A stretch of DNA of 15,202 nt from WFQV01 sp964611145. Its GTDB lineage: Bacteria > Bacteroidota > Ignavibacteria > Ignavibacteriales > Melioribacteraceae. Below are positions 1 to 7,510 of the stretch, piece by piece. Both the position numbers and the translations under genes were made by a program. Where the stretch lies: assembly GCA_964611145.1 (NCBI GenBank), contig CAZSYM010000046.1, positions 1-15,202 on the forward strand. Reading direction: 5' to 3'. Under the pieces are notes generated by a model that was given only the letters and a program-made list of their open reading frames with translations, did no database searches and had not been told where the DNA came from. The number at the start of each line of letters is the position of its first letter. Positions within the stretch are counted from its first letter, which is position 1.

Positions 1-54
1 TCCCCAAAACTTGTTGAATTTATTCTTATTTTTTGAAAGAAGAAAAAAAAATAC

Positions 55-58
55 GGAG
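55..58 (+). promoter_or_regulatory. Ribosome binding site deciding the ygfK start
   Basis: GGAG lies 7 bases before ATG 66. It supports that start over the upstream in-frame TTG at 33, whose preceding bases (TTTATTCTTATT) are not purine-rich. The 32 bases before the TTG are AT-rich and show no promoter I would defend. Confidence 0.7.
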
Positions 59-65
59 AAAATTA

Positions 66-3000
66 ATGAGCGACAAACTGTACACTTTATCGATTGAACA
101 ATTGCTGAAATGGGCTTTGAGTGAAATTGAAGAGGGAAAGATTTTTGGCGTTTATAGAGAGCTCTTTTTCGAGCCGAAAAAAGAACATCCTTATCGTTTG
201 CGCCGATACGGGCATTTATTAGAAAATCCTTTGGGAGTTGCGGCGGGTCCCCAAACTCAAATGGCACAAAACATTGTGATTTCGTGGTTAATGGGCGCTC
301 GGTACATTGAATTGAAAACCGTTCAGACTTTGGACGAAATAGAAGTTACCAAACCGTGCATTGATATGTACGACGAAGGATATAACTGTGAATGGTCTCA
401 AGAGTTAAAAATAGATAATTCGTATGAGGAATATCTGAATGCTTGGATTGTAATTCGTGTGCTAAAGGAAATTTTGGGATTCGATGAAGAGGAGGATGGT
501 TTCATCTTCAATATCAGCATCGGTTATGATTTGAAGGGTATTCTGGGGGAAAAAGTTCAGAGATTCTTGGATTTGGTAGCCGATGGTTCCGAGCGTATCG
601 CGGAAAAGGTTCAAAAATTAAAATCCATTTATCCGCGCATAGGGGAGATAGAAATTCCTTCAAAACTTACCGATAGTGTAACTCTTTCCACAATGCACGG
701 ATGTCCCCCCGATGAAATCGAGAGCATCGCTTCTTATTTATTGGAGGAGAGGAAACTTAATACAACCGTGAAACTTAATCCCACACTTTTGGGTCCCGAA
801 AAACTTCGGGAGATTCTCAATGTGAAACTCGGTTACGAAACCGAAATCCCCGACGAGGCTTTCGAACATGATTTGAAATTTGACGAGGCAAAGGGAATAA
901 TTGAAAGATTGACTAAGAAAGCCGAGGAAAATGGTGTGAGCTTCGGGTTGAAACTTACAAATACACTGGAATCCCTCAATGCCACAAAATCTTTGCCCGA
1001 AAAAGAGCAAACGGTTTACATGAGCGGACGGGCATTGCATCCTATTAGCATAAATCTTGCCTACGAATTACAGAAAGAGTTTAACGGCAATTTGGATATT
1101 TCTTTTTCCGCCGGTGTGGATGCTTTCAACATTGCGGAAGTTTTGAAGTGTAATCTTAAACCCGTTACCGTTTGTTCCGATTTGTTGAAGCCCGGCGGCT
1201 ATACGCGCCTTGCACAATATTTCGAGGAATTGTCGGCTGCTTTCCAAAATGCGGGAGCGCACTCCATAGAGGAACTCGTTCTCGATGGCAGAAATGTTTC
1301 CGTAGAAGAAGCGGCTTTGGAGAACCTTGAGAAATACGCTGCAAAGGTTGTGAACGATTCGCGTTATGCGAAAAGAAGTTTTAAATATGACGGGATTAAA
1401 ACGAAACGCGAGCTTACGGCGTTCGATTGTATCTATGCACCGTGTATGGAAACCTGTGCGATTTCCCAGGACGTCCCGGAATACATGTACTATGTTGCAC
1501 GCGGGGAATTTGATAAAGCGTTCAATGTAATAGAAACGGCAAACCCCTTGCCGAATGTTACCGGTATGGTTTGCGACCATTTATGTCAAACTAAATGTAC
1601 CAGACTAAATTATGACGACCCGTTATTAATACGGGAAATTAAGCGCTTTGTTGCCGAAAGGGAATCCGAAAATTTCGAGCCGATGCCTAAACCTTCCTTG
1701 GGAATAAAAGTGGCAATAATCGGAGCAGGACCTGCGGGGCTTTCCGCTTCCTATTTCCTTGCTCTCGAAGGTGCCGATGTGGAGGTGTTTGAGGAATCCC
1801 CGAAAGCGGGGGGAATGCCTGCCAATGCTATTCCTGTTTTTCGCTTGCAAGATGAGAAACTCGAAAGAGATGTGGAAAATATTAAGAAACTCGGCGTTCG
1901 GTTTCATTTCAACCGAAAAATCGACAGCGAAAAATTTGAAGAATTGAGGCAAGAGTTCGACTATGTGATTGTTGCCGTTGGCGCGCCTCAAGGTAAAAAA
2001 CTCGGAATTCCGGGCGAGAATAGCCCCGGTGTGTTAGACCAATTGAATTTTCTTAAAAAAACGCGAAACGGAGGAAAGAAGGATTGGAACAGCGTTGCCG
2101 TGGTTGGCGGGGGACTCTCCGCTGTGGATGCCGCCCGAACGGCAAAAAGACTTGTTGGAAAGGAAGGAAATGTAACGGTTTTGTATCGTCGTACGAAAAG
2201 GGAAATGCCCTGTGGTTTCGAAGAAATAGAAGCGATGGAAGAGGAAGGAATCAATATCCTTGAACTTGTAAACCCCACTAAAATTGAGAAAAAAGATAAA
2301 CTTATAGTTACTTGCGTTAGAATGGAATTGGGAGAGAAAGATTCATCGGGACGGAGGAAACCTTTGCCGATTCCAAATTCCGATTTCAAACTCGAATTCG
2401 ATGCGCTGATTACCGCCATAGGACAAGATTTCGATTTGAGCTTTCTCGGAGCTGAAAAGTTGAGGGTGGATTCTGTTACGATGGAAACTCAATTCGAAAA
2501 CGTCTTTGCTGCCGGTGACGTTCTCCGTGGTGCAGATTCTTTGATAAACGCTGTTGAGGATGGGAAAAAAGTTGCCAAAGCAATACTTGATAGACACGGT
2601 AAAACTTTCACAACGGAGGTAAGGGAAGTTTCACCTAAACTGAGCCCCAAAGAATTTCAAATGAAACTCTCCAAAAGAGTGCATGGAATTCAATTACCCG
2701 TGCTTGAACCGGAAGCGAGATTTTCTTTCGAATTGGTGCATCCGCTTTTGACGGAGGAAGAAGCAAGGAAAGAAGCGGAGCGTTGCCTCTTTTGTAACGA
2801 TGTTTGCAATATTTGCGTTACGGTTTGCCCCAATTTGGCAAATTTGCCCGTTGATGTTGAACCTATCGAGATTAAGTATCCCGTAGTTTTTGCTTTTGAT
2901 GAAAAAATGCAAAAAGTGGATTACAAAACCTTTAAAATTGAACAAAGACACCAAATAATTAACATAGGCGATTTCTGTAACGAGTGTGGTAATTGTGCCA

Positions 3001-3329
3001 CTTTTTGTCCTACCAGCGGAGCGCCGTATAAAACAAAGCCGAAATTCTTTTTAACCCGTAAATCTTTTGATGCCGAGACAACGGGCTATTTCCTTTCCGA
3101 GGATAAGTTAATATTTAAGGATAACGGTAAAAAATTCATCTTGCGCGTCGAAGGGAACGGTGTGTTTTTTGAAAGCGATGTTGCAACTGCGGAATTTGAT
3201 TCCGAGGCGTTTCGTTTGCAGAATGTTCGGTACAAGGATGAACAGCCGTCCGGGGTTTATGATTTTCGAAAAGCGGCGGAAATGTTCTTCCTTTGGAAAA
3301 GCCTCCGAAATAACCCTATTTTCGGCTAA
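66..3329 (+). CDS. ygfK: YgfK-like iron-sulfur flavoprotein oxidoreductase (putative selenate reductase subunit family)
   Basis: This 1087-residue protein resembles the E. coli YgfK family (about 1030 residues). Residues 50-430 form a dihydroorotate/dihydropyrimidine dehydrogenase-like barrel, with the family stretch GPQTQMAQNIVISWL at 61-75 and STMHGCPPDE near 208-217. A helical Fe-S region follows, with cysteines 455, 460, 464, 503, 507 and 511, as in the small subunit of glutamate synthase. An FAD-binding GAGPAG lies at 553-558, a second nucleotide-binding VVGGGLSAVD at 679-688 and an AAGDV FAD motif at 815-819. The C-terminal part has cysteines at 907-921 and a CNECGNCATFCP ferredoxin-type motif at 971-982. 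The family is thought to move electrons from NAD(P)H to an unknown acceptor; the selenate link rests on genetics in E. coli. I chose ATG 66 because GGAG sits 7 bases before it; an in-frame TTG at 33 has no such signal. No molybdenum-enzyme partner gene lies next to it. The family call is strong, the substrate unknown. Confidence 0.9.
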   Translation: MSDKLYTLSIEQLLKWALSEIEEGKIFGVYRELFFEPKKEHPYRLRRYGHLLENPLGVAAGPQTQMAQNIVISWLMGARYIELKTVQTLDEIEVTKPCIDMYDEGYNCEWSQELKIDNSYEEYLNAWIVIRVLKEILGFDEEEDGFIFNISIGYDLKGILGEKVQRFLDLVADGSERIAEKVQKLKSIYPRIGEIEIPSKLTDSVTLSTMHGCPPDEIESIASYLLEERKLNTTVKLNPTLLGPEKLREILNVKLGYETEIPDEAFEHDLKFDEAKGIIERLTKKAEENGVSFGLKLTNTLESLNATKSLPEKEQTVYMSGRALHPISINLAYELQKEFNGNLDISFSAGVDAFNIAEVLKCNLKPVTVCSDLLKPGGYTRLAQYFEELSAAFQNAGAHSIEELVLDGRNVSVEEAALENLEKYAAKVVNDSRYAKRSFKYDGIKTKRELTAFDCIYAPCMETCAISQDVPEYMYYVARGEFDKAFNVIETANPLPNVTGMVCDHLCQTKCTRLNYDDPLLIREIKRFVAERESENFEPMPKPSLGIKVAIIGAGPAGLSASYFLALEGADVEVFEESPKAGGMPANAIPVFRLQDEKLERDVENIKKLGVRFHFNRKIDSEKFEELRQEFDYVIVAVGAPQGKKLGIPGENSPGVLDQLNFLKKTRNGGKKDWNSVAVVGGGLSAVDAARTAKRLVGKEGNVTVLYRRTKREMPCGFEEIEAMEEEGINILELVNPTKIEKKDKLIVTCVRMELGEKDSSGRRKPLPIPNSDFKLEFDALITAIGQDFDLSFLGAEKLRVDSVTMETQFENVFAAGDVLRGADSLINAVEDGKKVAKAILDRHGKTFTTEVREVSPKLSPKEFQMKLSKRVHGIQLPVLEPEARFSFELVHPLLTEEEARKEAERCLFCNDVCNICVTVCPNLANLPVDVEPIEIKYPVVFAFDEKMQKVDYKTFKIEQRHQIINIGDFCNECGNCATFCPTSGAPYKTKPKFFLTRKSFDAETTGYFLSEDKLIFKDNGKKFILRVEGNGVFFESDVATAEFDSEAFRLQNVRYKDEQPSGVYDFRKAAEMFFLWKSLRNNPIFG

Positions 3330-3349
3330 AGAATGTGCGACCGTATCGG

Positions 3350-4021
3350 CTAACCTTCTTTTTTCTTGAATAGAAATATTAAGACTATAAGCAACACTAT
3401 TCCCGCCAACCAATAAATCCAAGGGGGCGTTTCCGCAAGTTTAAAGGGTTTATACGTAGCGGAAAGAGTAAGCCCGTTTTTAACCTCGGACATTTTGAAT
3501 TGCCACGTCAAGCGGTTTAAAGTTACGTCGTTAGCGTTGGAGGAATATATTTTACCCGGTAAGTAATAAACGTATTTTAACGTATAGTTTTCCGTATCGA
3601 TACCCAAACCGTAAATTACGGGGGTTACCGTTTGCGTGAATTTTTTTAACCCGCCGGGGGCATCGGTTATGTGTATGTTGGAACTCTTGAATATTTCAAG
3701 TTTGTTTAAAGAGTCCAAATTCGAAAAGAAAAATTCGATTTTTATATGAACGGTGCTGTCTTCATTGTCCGTGTAAGCTTCGACGTTTTCCACGCGAATG
3801 AAATTTTTGCTGATTTTCTTTCTGATGGCGGAAGTGTCGAATAGTGCTACTTTCCGTAGAATTGTCGAGTCGGTGGGCAAAGTAATTTTAGTCCAATAAT
3901 GAATGAACATTTTTCCCGACTTGTCCGCCTTTACGGTTGTGATTTGTTCGTAATTTAAACAGCCGTTTAATAAAAGCGGAATAACTGTTGAAATCAAGAT
4001 TAGAAGCTTAATTCTTTTCAT
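3350..4021 (-). CDS. Hypothetical lipoprotein with a C-terminal membrane helix
   Basis: I do not recognise a named family. The frame is open further upstream (to 4087), but the ATG at 4021 gives a textbook lipoprotein signal: MKRIK, a hydrophobic stretch, then the lipobox LNGC with the lipidated cysteine at residue 21. The mature part (about residues 22-195) is polar, with many Thr/Lys/Asp and beta-strand-like alternation. It is followed by a hydrophobic helix (IYWLAGIVLLIVLIFLF, about 202-218) and a KKKEG tail. This layout recalls LppM/DUF3153-type lipoproteins, but I see no motif that proves it. The protein would be held in the membrane at both ends with the middle outside the cytoplasm. 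The gene converges on ygfK with only 20 bases between stop codons and diverges from the FmdB-type gene. There is no clear Shine-Dalgarno sequence. Confidence 0.75.
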   Translation of the reverse strand: MKRIKLLILISTVIPLLLNGCLNYEQITTVKADKSGKMFIHYWTKITLPTDSTILRKVALFDTSAIRKKISKNFIRVENVEAYTDNEDSTVHIKIEFFFSNLDSLNKLEIFKSSNIHITDAPGGLKKFTQTVTPVIYGLGIDTENYTLKYVYYLPGKIYSSNANDVTLNRLTWQFKMSEVKNGLTLSATYKPFKLAETPPWIYWLAGIVLLIVLIFLFKKKEG

Positions 4022-4106
4022 AAGAAGCGGTAGAATTTTAATTATAAAAGAATCTTTTAAATTAAAACAAATCTTTCTATTTTGCATAAATAATTTTGAA
4101 ATATTT

Positions 4107-4115
4107 GGGAGAGAG
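4107..4115 (+). promoter_or_regulatory. Strong ribosome binding site for the FmdB-type gene
   Basis: The purine run GGGAGAGAG ends two bases before ATG 4118, with its GGGAG core 6 bases upstream. It contrasts with the weak or absent Shine-Dalgarno sequences before the lipoprotein and uvrA genes. The 96-base divergent gap it sits in (4022-4117) also holds TAATTTTG at 4091-4098, which fits the Bacteroidota -7 pattern TAnnTTTG, but I see no matching -33 element. Confidence 0.55.
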
Positions 4116-4117
4116 CG

Positions 4118-4420
4118 ATGCCTACGTATGATTATAAGTGTTTAAGTTGTGGCTACAGATTTGAATATTTTCAAAAGATAACGGACGAACCTCTTAAGAC
4201 ATGTCCGAAATGTGGCGGAGAAGTAAAACGTTTGATAGGCGCCGGTTTGAGTCCCATTTTCAAAGGGAGCGGTTTTTATCAGACGGATTACAAAAAGAAC
4301 AATTCCAACGTAACTACGGATTCGAATAAAAAAGCCAACGGCGATAAGACGAATACGAATAAAGGGAATGCTAATACCGCTTCCGTATCTTCGACTGCGG
4401 AAGCTAAAAAGACGGCTTGA
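4118..4420 (+). CDS. FmdB-family zinc-ribbon protein
   Basis: The first 40 residues match the small FmdB/CxxC_CxxC_SSSS zinc-ribbon family. It starts MPTYDYKC, has paired cysteines at 8/11 and 29/32 (CLSC and CPKC) that should bind one zinc, and carries the typical YEC/RFE-type aromatic spacing and a GGxVKRLIG segment. A family-typical GSGFYxTDY follows at about 50-58. Residues 60-100 form a low-complexity Asn/Thr/Lys/Ala tail, probably disordered. Members were named from a formamidase regulatory gene, but most have no proven role; regulation or zinc handling is only a suggestion. The gene stands alone on its strand and converges on the macrodomain gene with 19 bases between stops. Confidence 0.88.
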   Translation: MPTYDYKCLSCGYRFEYFQKITDEPLKTCPKCGGEVKRLIGAGLSPIFKGSGFYQTDYKKNNSNVTTDSNKKANGDKTNTNKGNANTASVSSTAEAKKTA

Positions 4421-4439
4421 TTACTCTACGGGAAATATT

Positions 4440-4961
4440 TCAGTCGAGCATTTCTGCCGTTACGCGCAAGTAGGTTTCGTAATCCGATTGACTGAAACAG
4501 ACAAATATTACCTTTTCCGGCAAGTTGTTGACTTCCAAGAATTCCTTGACGGTTTTAACGGCTATGCGACATGCTCTTTCGAAAGGGAATCGGTAAACAC
4601 CCGTGCTGATGGAAGGAAAAGCTATTGTCTTTACGTTGTTTTCTTTTGCCACTTCAAGGGAGCGACGGTAACAGCTTGCCAATAGCTCGTCCTCGTGGTA
4701 TTTCCCTCCGTGCCAAACGGGACCAACCGTATGAATCACATATTTTGCGGGCAAGTTATAGCCGCCTGTTATTTTAGCGTCCCCGGTATCACAACCGTTA
4801 AGGAGTTTGCATTCTTCCAATAACTTGGGACCTGCCGCCCGGTGAATGGCTCCGTCGACTCCACCGCCGCCGAGTAGAGTTCTGTTTGCCGCATTTACTA
4901 TGGCATCCACGTGAAAAGTAGTGATGTCTCCCAGTGCAACTTCTATTCTGTCTTTTATCAT
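4440..4961 (-). CDS. Macrodomain protein, probable O-acetyl-ADP-ribose deacetylase
   Basis: This 173-residue protein is essentially one macrodomain, close in length to E. coli YmdB (177). The ADP-ribose pocket motifs are present in order: GDIT at 11-14, VNAAN at 22-26, the glycine-rich GGGGVDGAIH at 31-40 with the Asp that YmdB-type enzymes use, HTVGPVW at 77-83 and SISTGVYRFP at 117-126. Such enzymes remove acetyl groups from O-acetyl-ADP-ribose or ADP-ribose from proteins, in the cytoplasm. It lies 15 bases downstream of the suhB-like gene on the same strand, so the two are probably co-transcribed. The Shine-Dalgarno sequence is weak. The macrodomain call is firm; the exact substrate is inferred from the YmdB-like motifs. 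Confidence 0.92.
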   Translation of the reverse strand: MIKDRIEVALGDITTFHVDAIVNAANRTLLGGGGVDGAIHRAAGPKLLEECKLLNGCDTGDAKITGGYNLPAKYVIHTVGPVWHGGKYHEDELLASCYRRSLEVAKENNVKTIAFPSISTGVYRFPFERACRIAVKTVKEFLEVNNLPEKVIFVCFSQSDYETYLRVTAEMLD

Positions 4962-4976
4962 TTTAGTTTTGACATG

Positions 4977-5750
4977 TTAGTCGTTAAAGCGCATTAAAAT
5001 TCTTTTCATTTTCTCGTGAACCGCCCCGTTGCTGGCGAGGATTTGTTCCGAGAAGATGTCGATTTCCTCTCCGATGAAATTGGTTACCTTTCCCCCGGCT
5101 TCCTCCACAATTAATTTCCCCGCGCAAATATCCCACGGATTTAATTTTACTTCCCAAAATCCGTCGAAGACTCCCGACGCCACATAGCAAAAATCTATGG
5201 CAGCCGAGCCGAGGCGACGCACGGCGCGAGATGCGTAAAGAAAAGCATTGAAACGTTCTATAACATGATGAGGATTGTTTTTCAAATCGTATGGAAAGCC
5301 TGTAACCAAAAGACTTTTTTCAAGGTCGTCGTTTTGACTTACGCGCAAACGTTTTTCGTTAGCATAGGCACCGCTACCTTTTTCTGCGGTATAGATTTCG
5401 TTCCGCATTACGTCGTAAACCGCACCGGCGATGATTTCTTTCCCTTTGACGATTCCTATCGAAACGGAAAAAATCGGTAGCCCGTGTGCAAAATTGGTTG
5501 TGCCGTCGAGTGGATCTATTACCCATGCGTAGTCGGAGGCACCTTCTTTGCTACTTCCTTCTTCCGCTATAATCCCGTGCGTGGGAAATTTTTTCGTAAT
5601 ATAGTCAACAATTAGCTTTTCGGATGCTTTATCTATATCGGTTACAAGATTTGACTTGTTGGTTTTATATTCTATGGAAAAATTTTTTCCGAAACCTTCC
5701 CGAACAACCTCTCCCGCTTCTTTTATTATTTCGAGTATGTTTTCAATCAT
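4977..5750 (-). CDS. suhB: Inositol-1-monophosphatase family protein
   Basis: At 257 residues this is a full-length member of the Mg-dependent, lithium-sensitive phosphatase family. The metal-binding signatures are all visible: SNLVTDID at 33-40, AEEGSS at 62-67, DPLDGTTNF at 79-87 and the C-terminal PWDICAG at 205-211. The family hydrolyses inositol phosphates or related sugar/nucleotide phosphates; in E. coli SuhB also acts with the Nus antitermination complex. The sequence alone does not say which substrate applies here. Its start is only 23 bases past the U-tract of the gdhA terminator, leaving little room for its own promoter, so some of its expression may come from read-through. The macrodomain gene follows directly. 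Confidence 0.93.
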   Translation of the reverse strand: MIENILEIIKEAGEVVREGFGKNFSIEYKTNKSNLVTDIDKASEKLIVDYITKKFPTHGIIAEEGSSKEGASDYAWVIDPLDGTTNFAHGLPIFSVSIGIVKGKEIIAGAVYDVMRNEIYTAEKGSGAYANEKRLRVSQNDDLEKSLLVTGFPYDLKNNPHHVIERFNAFLYASRAVRRLGSAAIDFCYVASGVFDGFWEVKLNPWDICAGKLIVEEAGGKVTNFIGEEIDIFSEQILASNGAVHEKMKRILMRFND

Positions 5751-5773
5751 TTTTTTACCGATTATTTAAATTC

Positions 5774-5802
5774 AAAAAACCCCCGAGGCATCGCCCCGGA
5801 GG
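5774..5802 (-). terminator. Intrinsic terminator after gdhA
   Basis: Read on the - strand, the arms CCTCCGGGGC and GCCTCGGGGG pair over 10 positions (two G-U pairs) around a three-base GAT loop, and six T residues follow at once. It begins 32 bases after the gdhA stop codon. In the + direction the same hairpin is followed by only four T residues, so any bidirectional use would be weak. Confidence 0.9.
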
Positions 5803-5834
5803 TTTTAGAAATGAGGAAAAGAGGTGCTTATTGC

Positions 5835-7196
5835 TTACACAATACCTTGATCCAGCATTGCGTTTGCAACCTTGATAAATCCACCGATATTTGCACCGTT
5901 TACGTAATTACCCGGAGTGCCATAAGCCTCTGCGGAATCAACGCAAGTTTTATGTATGTTCTTCATGATTTGGCGAAGTTTTTCGTCAACTTCTTCTCTT
6001 GTCCAGCTTAAGCGTAAGCTGTTTTGGGACATTTCGAGACCGGAAACTGCAACACCGCCAGCGTTTGCGGCTTTTCCGGGTCCGTAAAGAATGCCAGCAT
6101 CCAAGAAAATATTGATTCCTTCGATTGTGGTCGGCATGTTTGCGCCTTCCGTAACGGCAATAACACCGTTGTCAACCAAGTGCTGAGCGTCCTTGCCGTT
6201 GATTTCGTTTTGAGTTGCGCTCGGGAATGCGCAATCGGCTTTGTGATTCCAAAGAGGATTGTAATCCAAGTTAGGATCAACCGGCGTGTAAACGGCGTTC
6301 GGATATTTTTCAACGTATTCTTTGATTCTTCCGCGTCTGACGTTCTTAAGCTCCATTACGAAAGCTAATTTTTCGTTGTCAATACCTTCTTCGTCGTAGA
6401 TGTAACCGCTGGAATCGGACAAAGTAACAACCTTGCCACCCAGCTGATTAATTTTTTCAACGGTGTATTGTGCTACGTTACCGCTACCGGAAACCAAGCA
6501 TACCTTTCCTTCCAATGTTTCTCCGCGTGTAGCGAGCATTTCGCTTGCAAAGTAAACCGAGCCGTAACCGGTTGCTTCGGGACGAATTAAAGAACCGCCC
6601 CAACCGAGTCCCTTACCTGTAAGAACACCTGTGAACTCGTTACGTAGCTTCTTGTATTGCCCGAATAGATATCCTATTTCACGACCGCCAACTCCGATAT
6701 CGCCAGCGGGTACGTCCGTGTTCGGACCGATATGACGGAACAATTCCGACATGAACGATTGGCAGAATCTCATTACTTCCGCATCGCTCTTGCCCTTCGG
6801 ATCGAAGTCCGAACCGCCTTTACCGCCGCCCATTGGCAATGTGGTAAGGCTGTTTTTGAATACTTGCTCGAAAGCCAAGAATTTCAAAATTCCCAAGTTA
6901 ACCGAGGGATGGAAACGCAAACCGCCTTTGTAAGGACCGATTGCGGAGTTCATCTCGATTCTGTAACCACGGTTAATTTGGACTTCGCCTTTGTCATCTA
7001 CCCATGGAACTCTGAACATAATCACTCTTTCCGGTTCTACGATTCTTTCAACGATCTTGGCTTTGCGGTACTCGGGATGCTTCTCAAGCACTAATTCCAA
7101 AGACGTTAATACTTCATAAACCGCTTGATGAAATTCCGGTTGATTCGGATTCTTTGCCTTGATTTCCTGCATTAAGCTTTCTACGAATTCAGACAT
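5835..7196 (-). CDS. gdhA: NADP-type glutamate dehydrogenase
   Basis: This 453-residue protein matches the hexameric GdhA family (E. coli 447). It carries out reductive amination of 2-oxoglutarate with ammonia, the low-affinity route of ammonium assimilation. The substrate-site block GPYKGGLRFHPSVN is at 87-100, the catalytic-lysine motif LPMGGGKGG at 120-128 and PAGDIGVG, with the catalytic Asp, at 163-170. The Rossmann GSGNVA is at 236-241, and the LSDSSG after the second strand fits NADP rather than NAD use. The start is backed by GGAG at 7202-7205, five bases upstream of ATG. The gene has its own terminator and a 314-bp upstream gap, so it is probably a single-gene unit. Nothing looks damaged. 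Confidence 0.96.
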   Translation of the reverse strand: MSEFVESLMQEIKAKNPNQPEFHQAVYEVLTSLELVLEKHPEYRKAKIVERIVEPERVIMFRVPWVDDKGEVQINRGYRIEMNSAIGPYKGGLRFHPSVNLGILKFLAFEQVFKNSLTTLPMGGGKGGSDFDPKGKSDAEVMRFCQSFMSELFRHIGPNTDVPAGDIGVGGREIGYLFGQYKKLRNEFTGVLTGKGLGWGGSLIRPEATGYGSVYFASEMLATRGETLEGKVCLVSGSGNVAQYTVEKINQLGGKVVTLSDSSGYIYDEEGIDNEKLAFVMELKNVRRGRIKEYVEKYPNAVYTPVDPNLDYNPLWNHKADCAFPSATQNEINGKDAQHLVDNGVIAVTEGANMPTTIEGINIFLDAGILYGPGKAANAGGVAVSGLEMSQNSLRLSWTREEVDEKLRQIMKNIHKTCVDSAEAYGTPGNYVNGANIGGFIKVANAMLDQGIV

Positions 7197-7510
7197 AGTA
7201 ACTCCATTCTAATTTGTTTGACATCTGTTTTTTTAAGTTGTTCATCTTTTCCGATTTTGGAAAAATCAATTTGCAGGCGTTCTCTTCTGAAGAGGAAAAA
7301 CAACCCTGCCCTCGAAAGGTGGAAAATTTATTTGAAATTGCGATATTATTGACTTCTTTTGTAACCAAGGCTCCGCCTTAGCTTTTGAAAAAAAATATTT
7401 TAGACGAATAAAAAGTACAATTTAAGTACGTCCAAAATATAAGCTTTGTACATTCAAAGCAAGCGAAAAAAAATTTTTTTTGTTCCTTTTTTCAAGATTG
7501 ATTTTTCGAG
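7197..7510 (-). other. 314-bp gap holding the gdhA leader, with several short hairpins
   Basis: I see no gene here. On the - strand the order toward gdhA is as follows. First is an A8T8 palindrome at 7466-7481. A 6-bp hairpin (GCTTTG/CAAAGC) follows at 7443-7460, possibly a weak terminator for mlaE. A promoter-like pair sits at 7392-7420. Then come three hairpins: 7365-7381 (7 bp, loop GGA), an outer GCAGG/CCTGC pair enclosing CTCTT-CAG-AAGAG around 7272-7310, and 7253-7267 (GATTTT/AAAATC, loop 3). The gdhA Shine-Dalgarno sequence lies at 7202-7205. None of these matches an RNA family I recognise. Confidence 0.5.
7392..7420 (-). promoter_or_regulatory. Possible gdhA promoter
   Basis: TTGTAC (plus positions 7415-7420) and TATTTT (7392-7397) stand 17 bases apart on the - strand. 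This is a moderate match to the sigma-70 pattern at ideal spacing and would give a leader of about 190 bases. In AT-rich sequence such matches arise by chance, so confidence is low. Confidence 0.25.

Noticed and set aside
33..65. TTG at 33 as an upstream start adding 11 residues to YgfK.
   Set aside because: The extra residues are mostly Lys/Glu/Arg from an A-rich leader that contains the ribosome binding site for ATG 66.
1068..1580. A 170-codon open frame on the - strand within ygfK, and other long frames opposite or inside real genes (for example 10531-10950 and 13250-13663 on the + strand).
   Set aside because: They lie fully over genes with strong family motifs, have no recognisable domains of their own and read as complement shadows.
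3322..3353. Direct repeat TCGGCTAA at 3322-3329 and 3346-3353, covering the two converging stop codons.
   Set aside because: Only eight bases, no hairpin or T-tract; likely coincidence and not a terminator.
4091..4098. TAATTTTG resembling the Bacteroidota -7 promoter element before the FmdB-type gene.
   Set aside because: No TTG-type -33 element lies at the needed distance, and such matches are common in AT-rich gaps.
7466..7481. A8T8 palindrome downstream of mlaE.
   Set aside because: A-T-only arms with no loop do not make a convincing terminator; it could bend DNA, but I cannot support a function.
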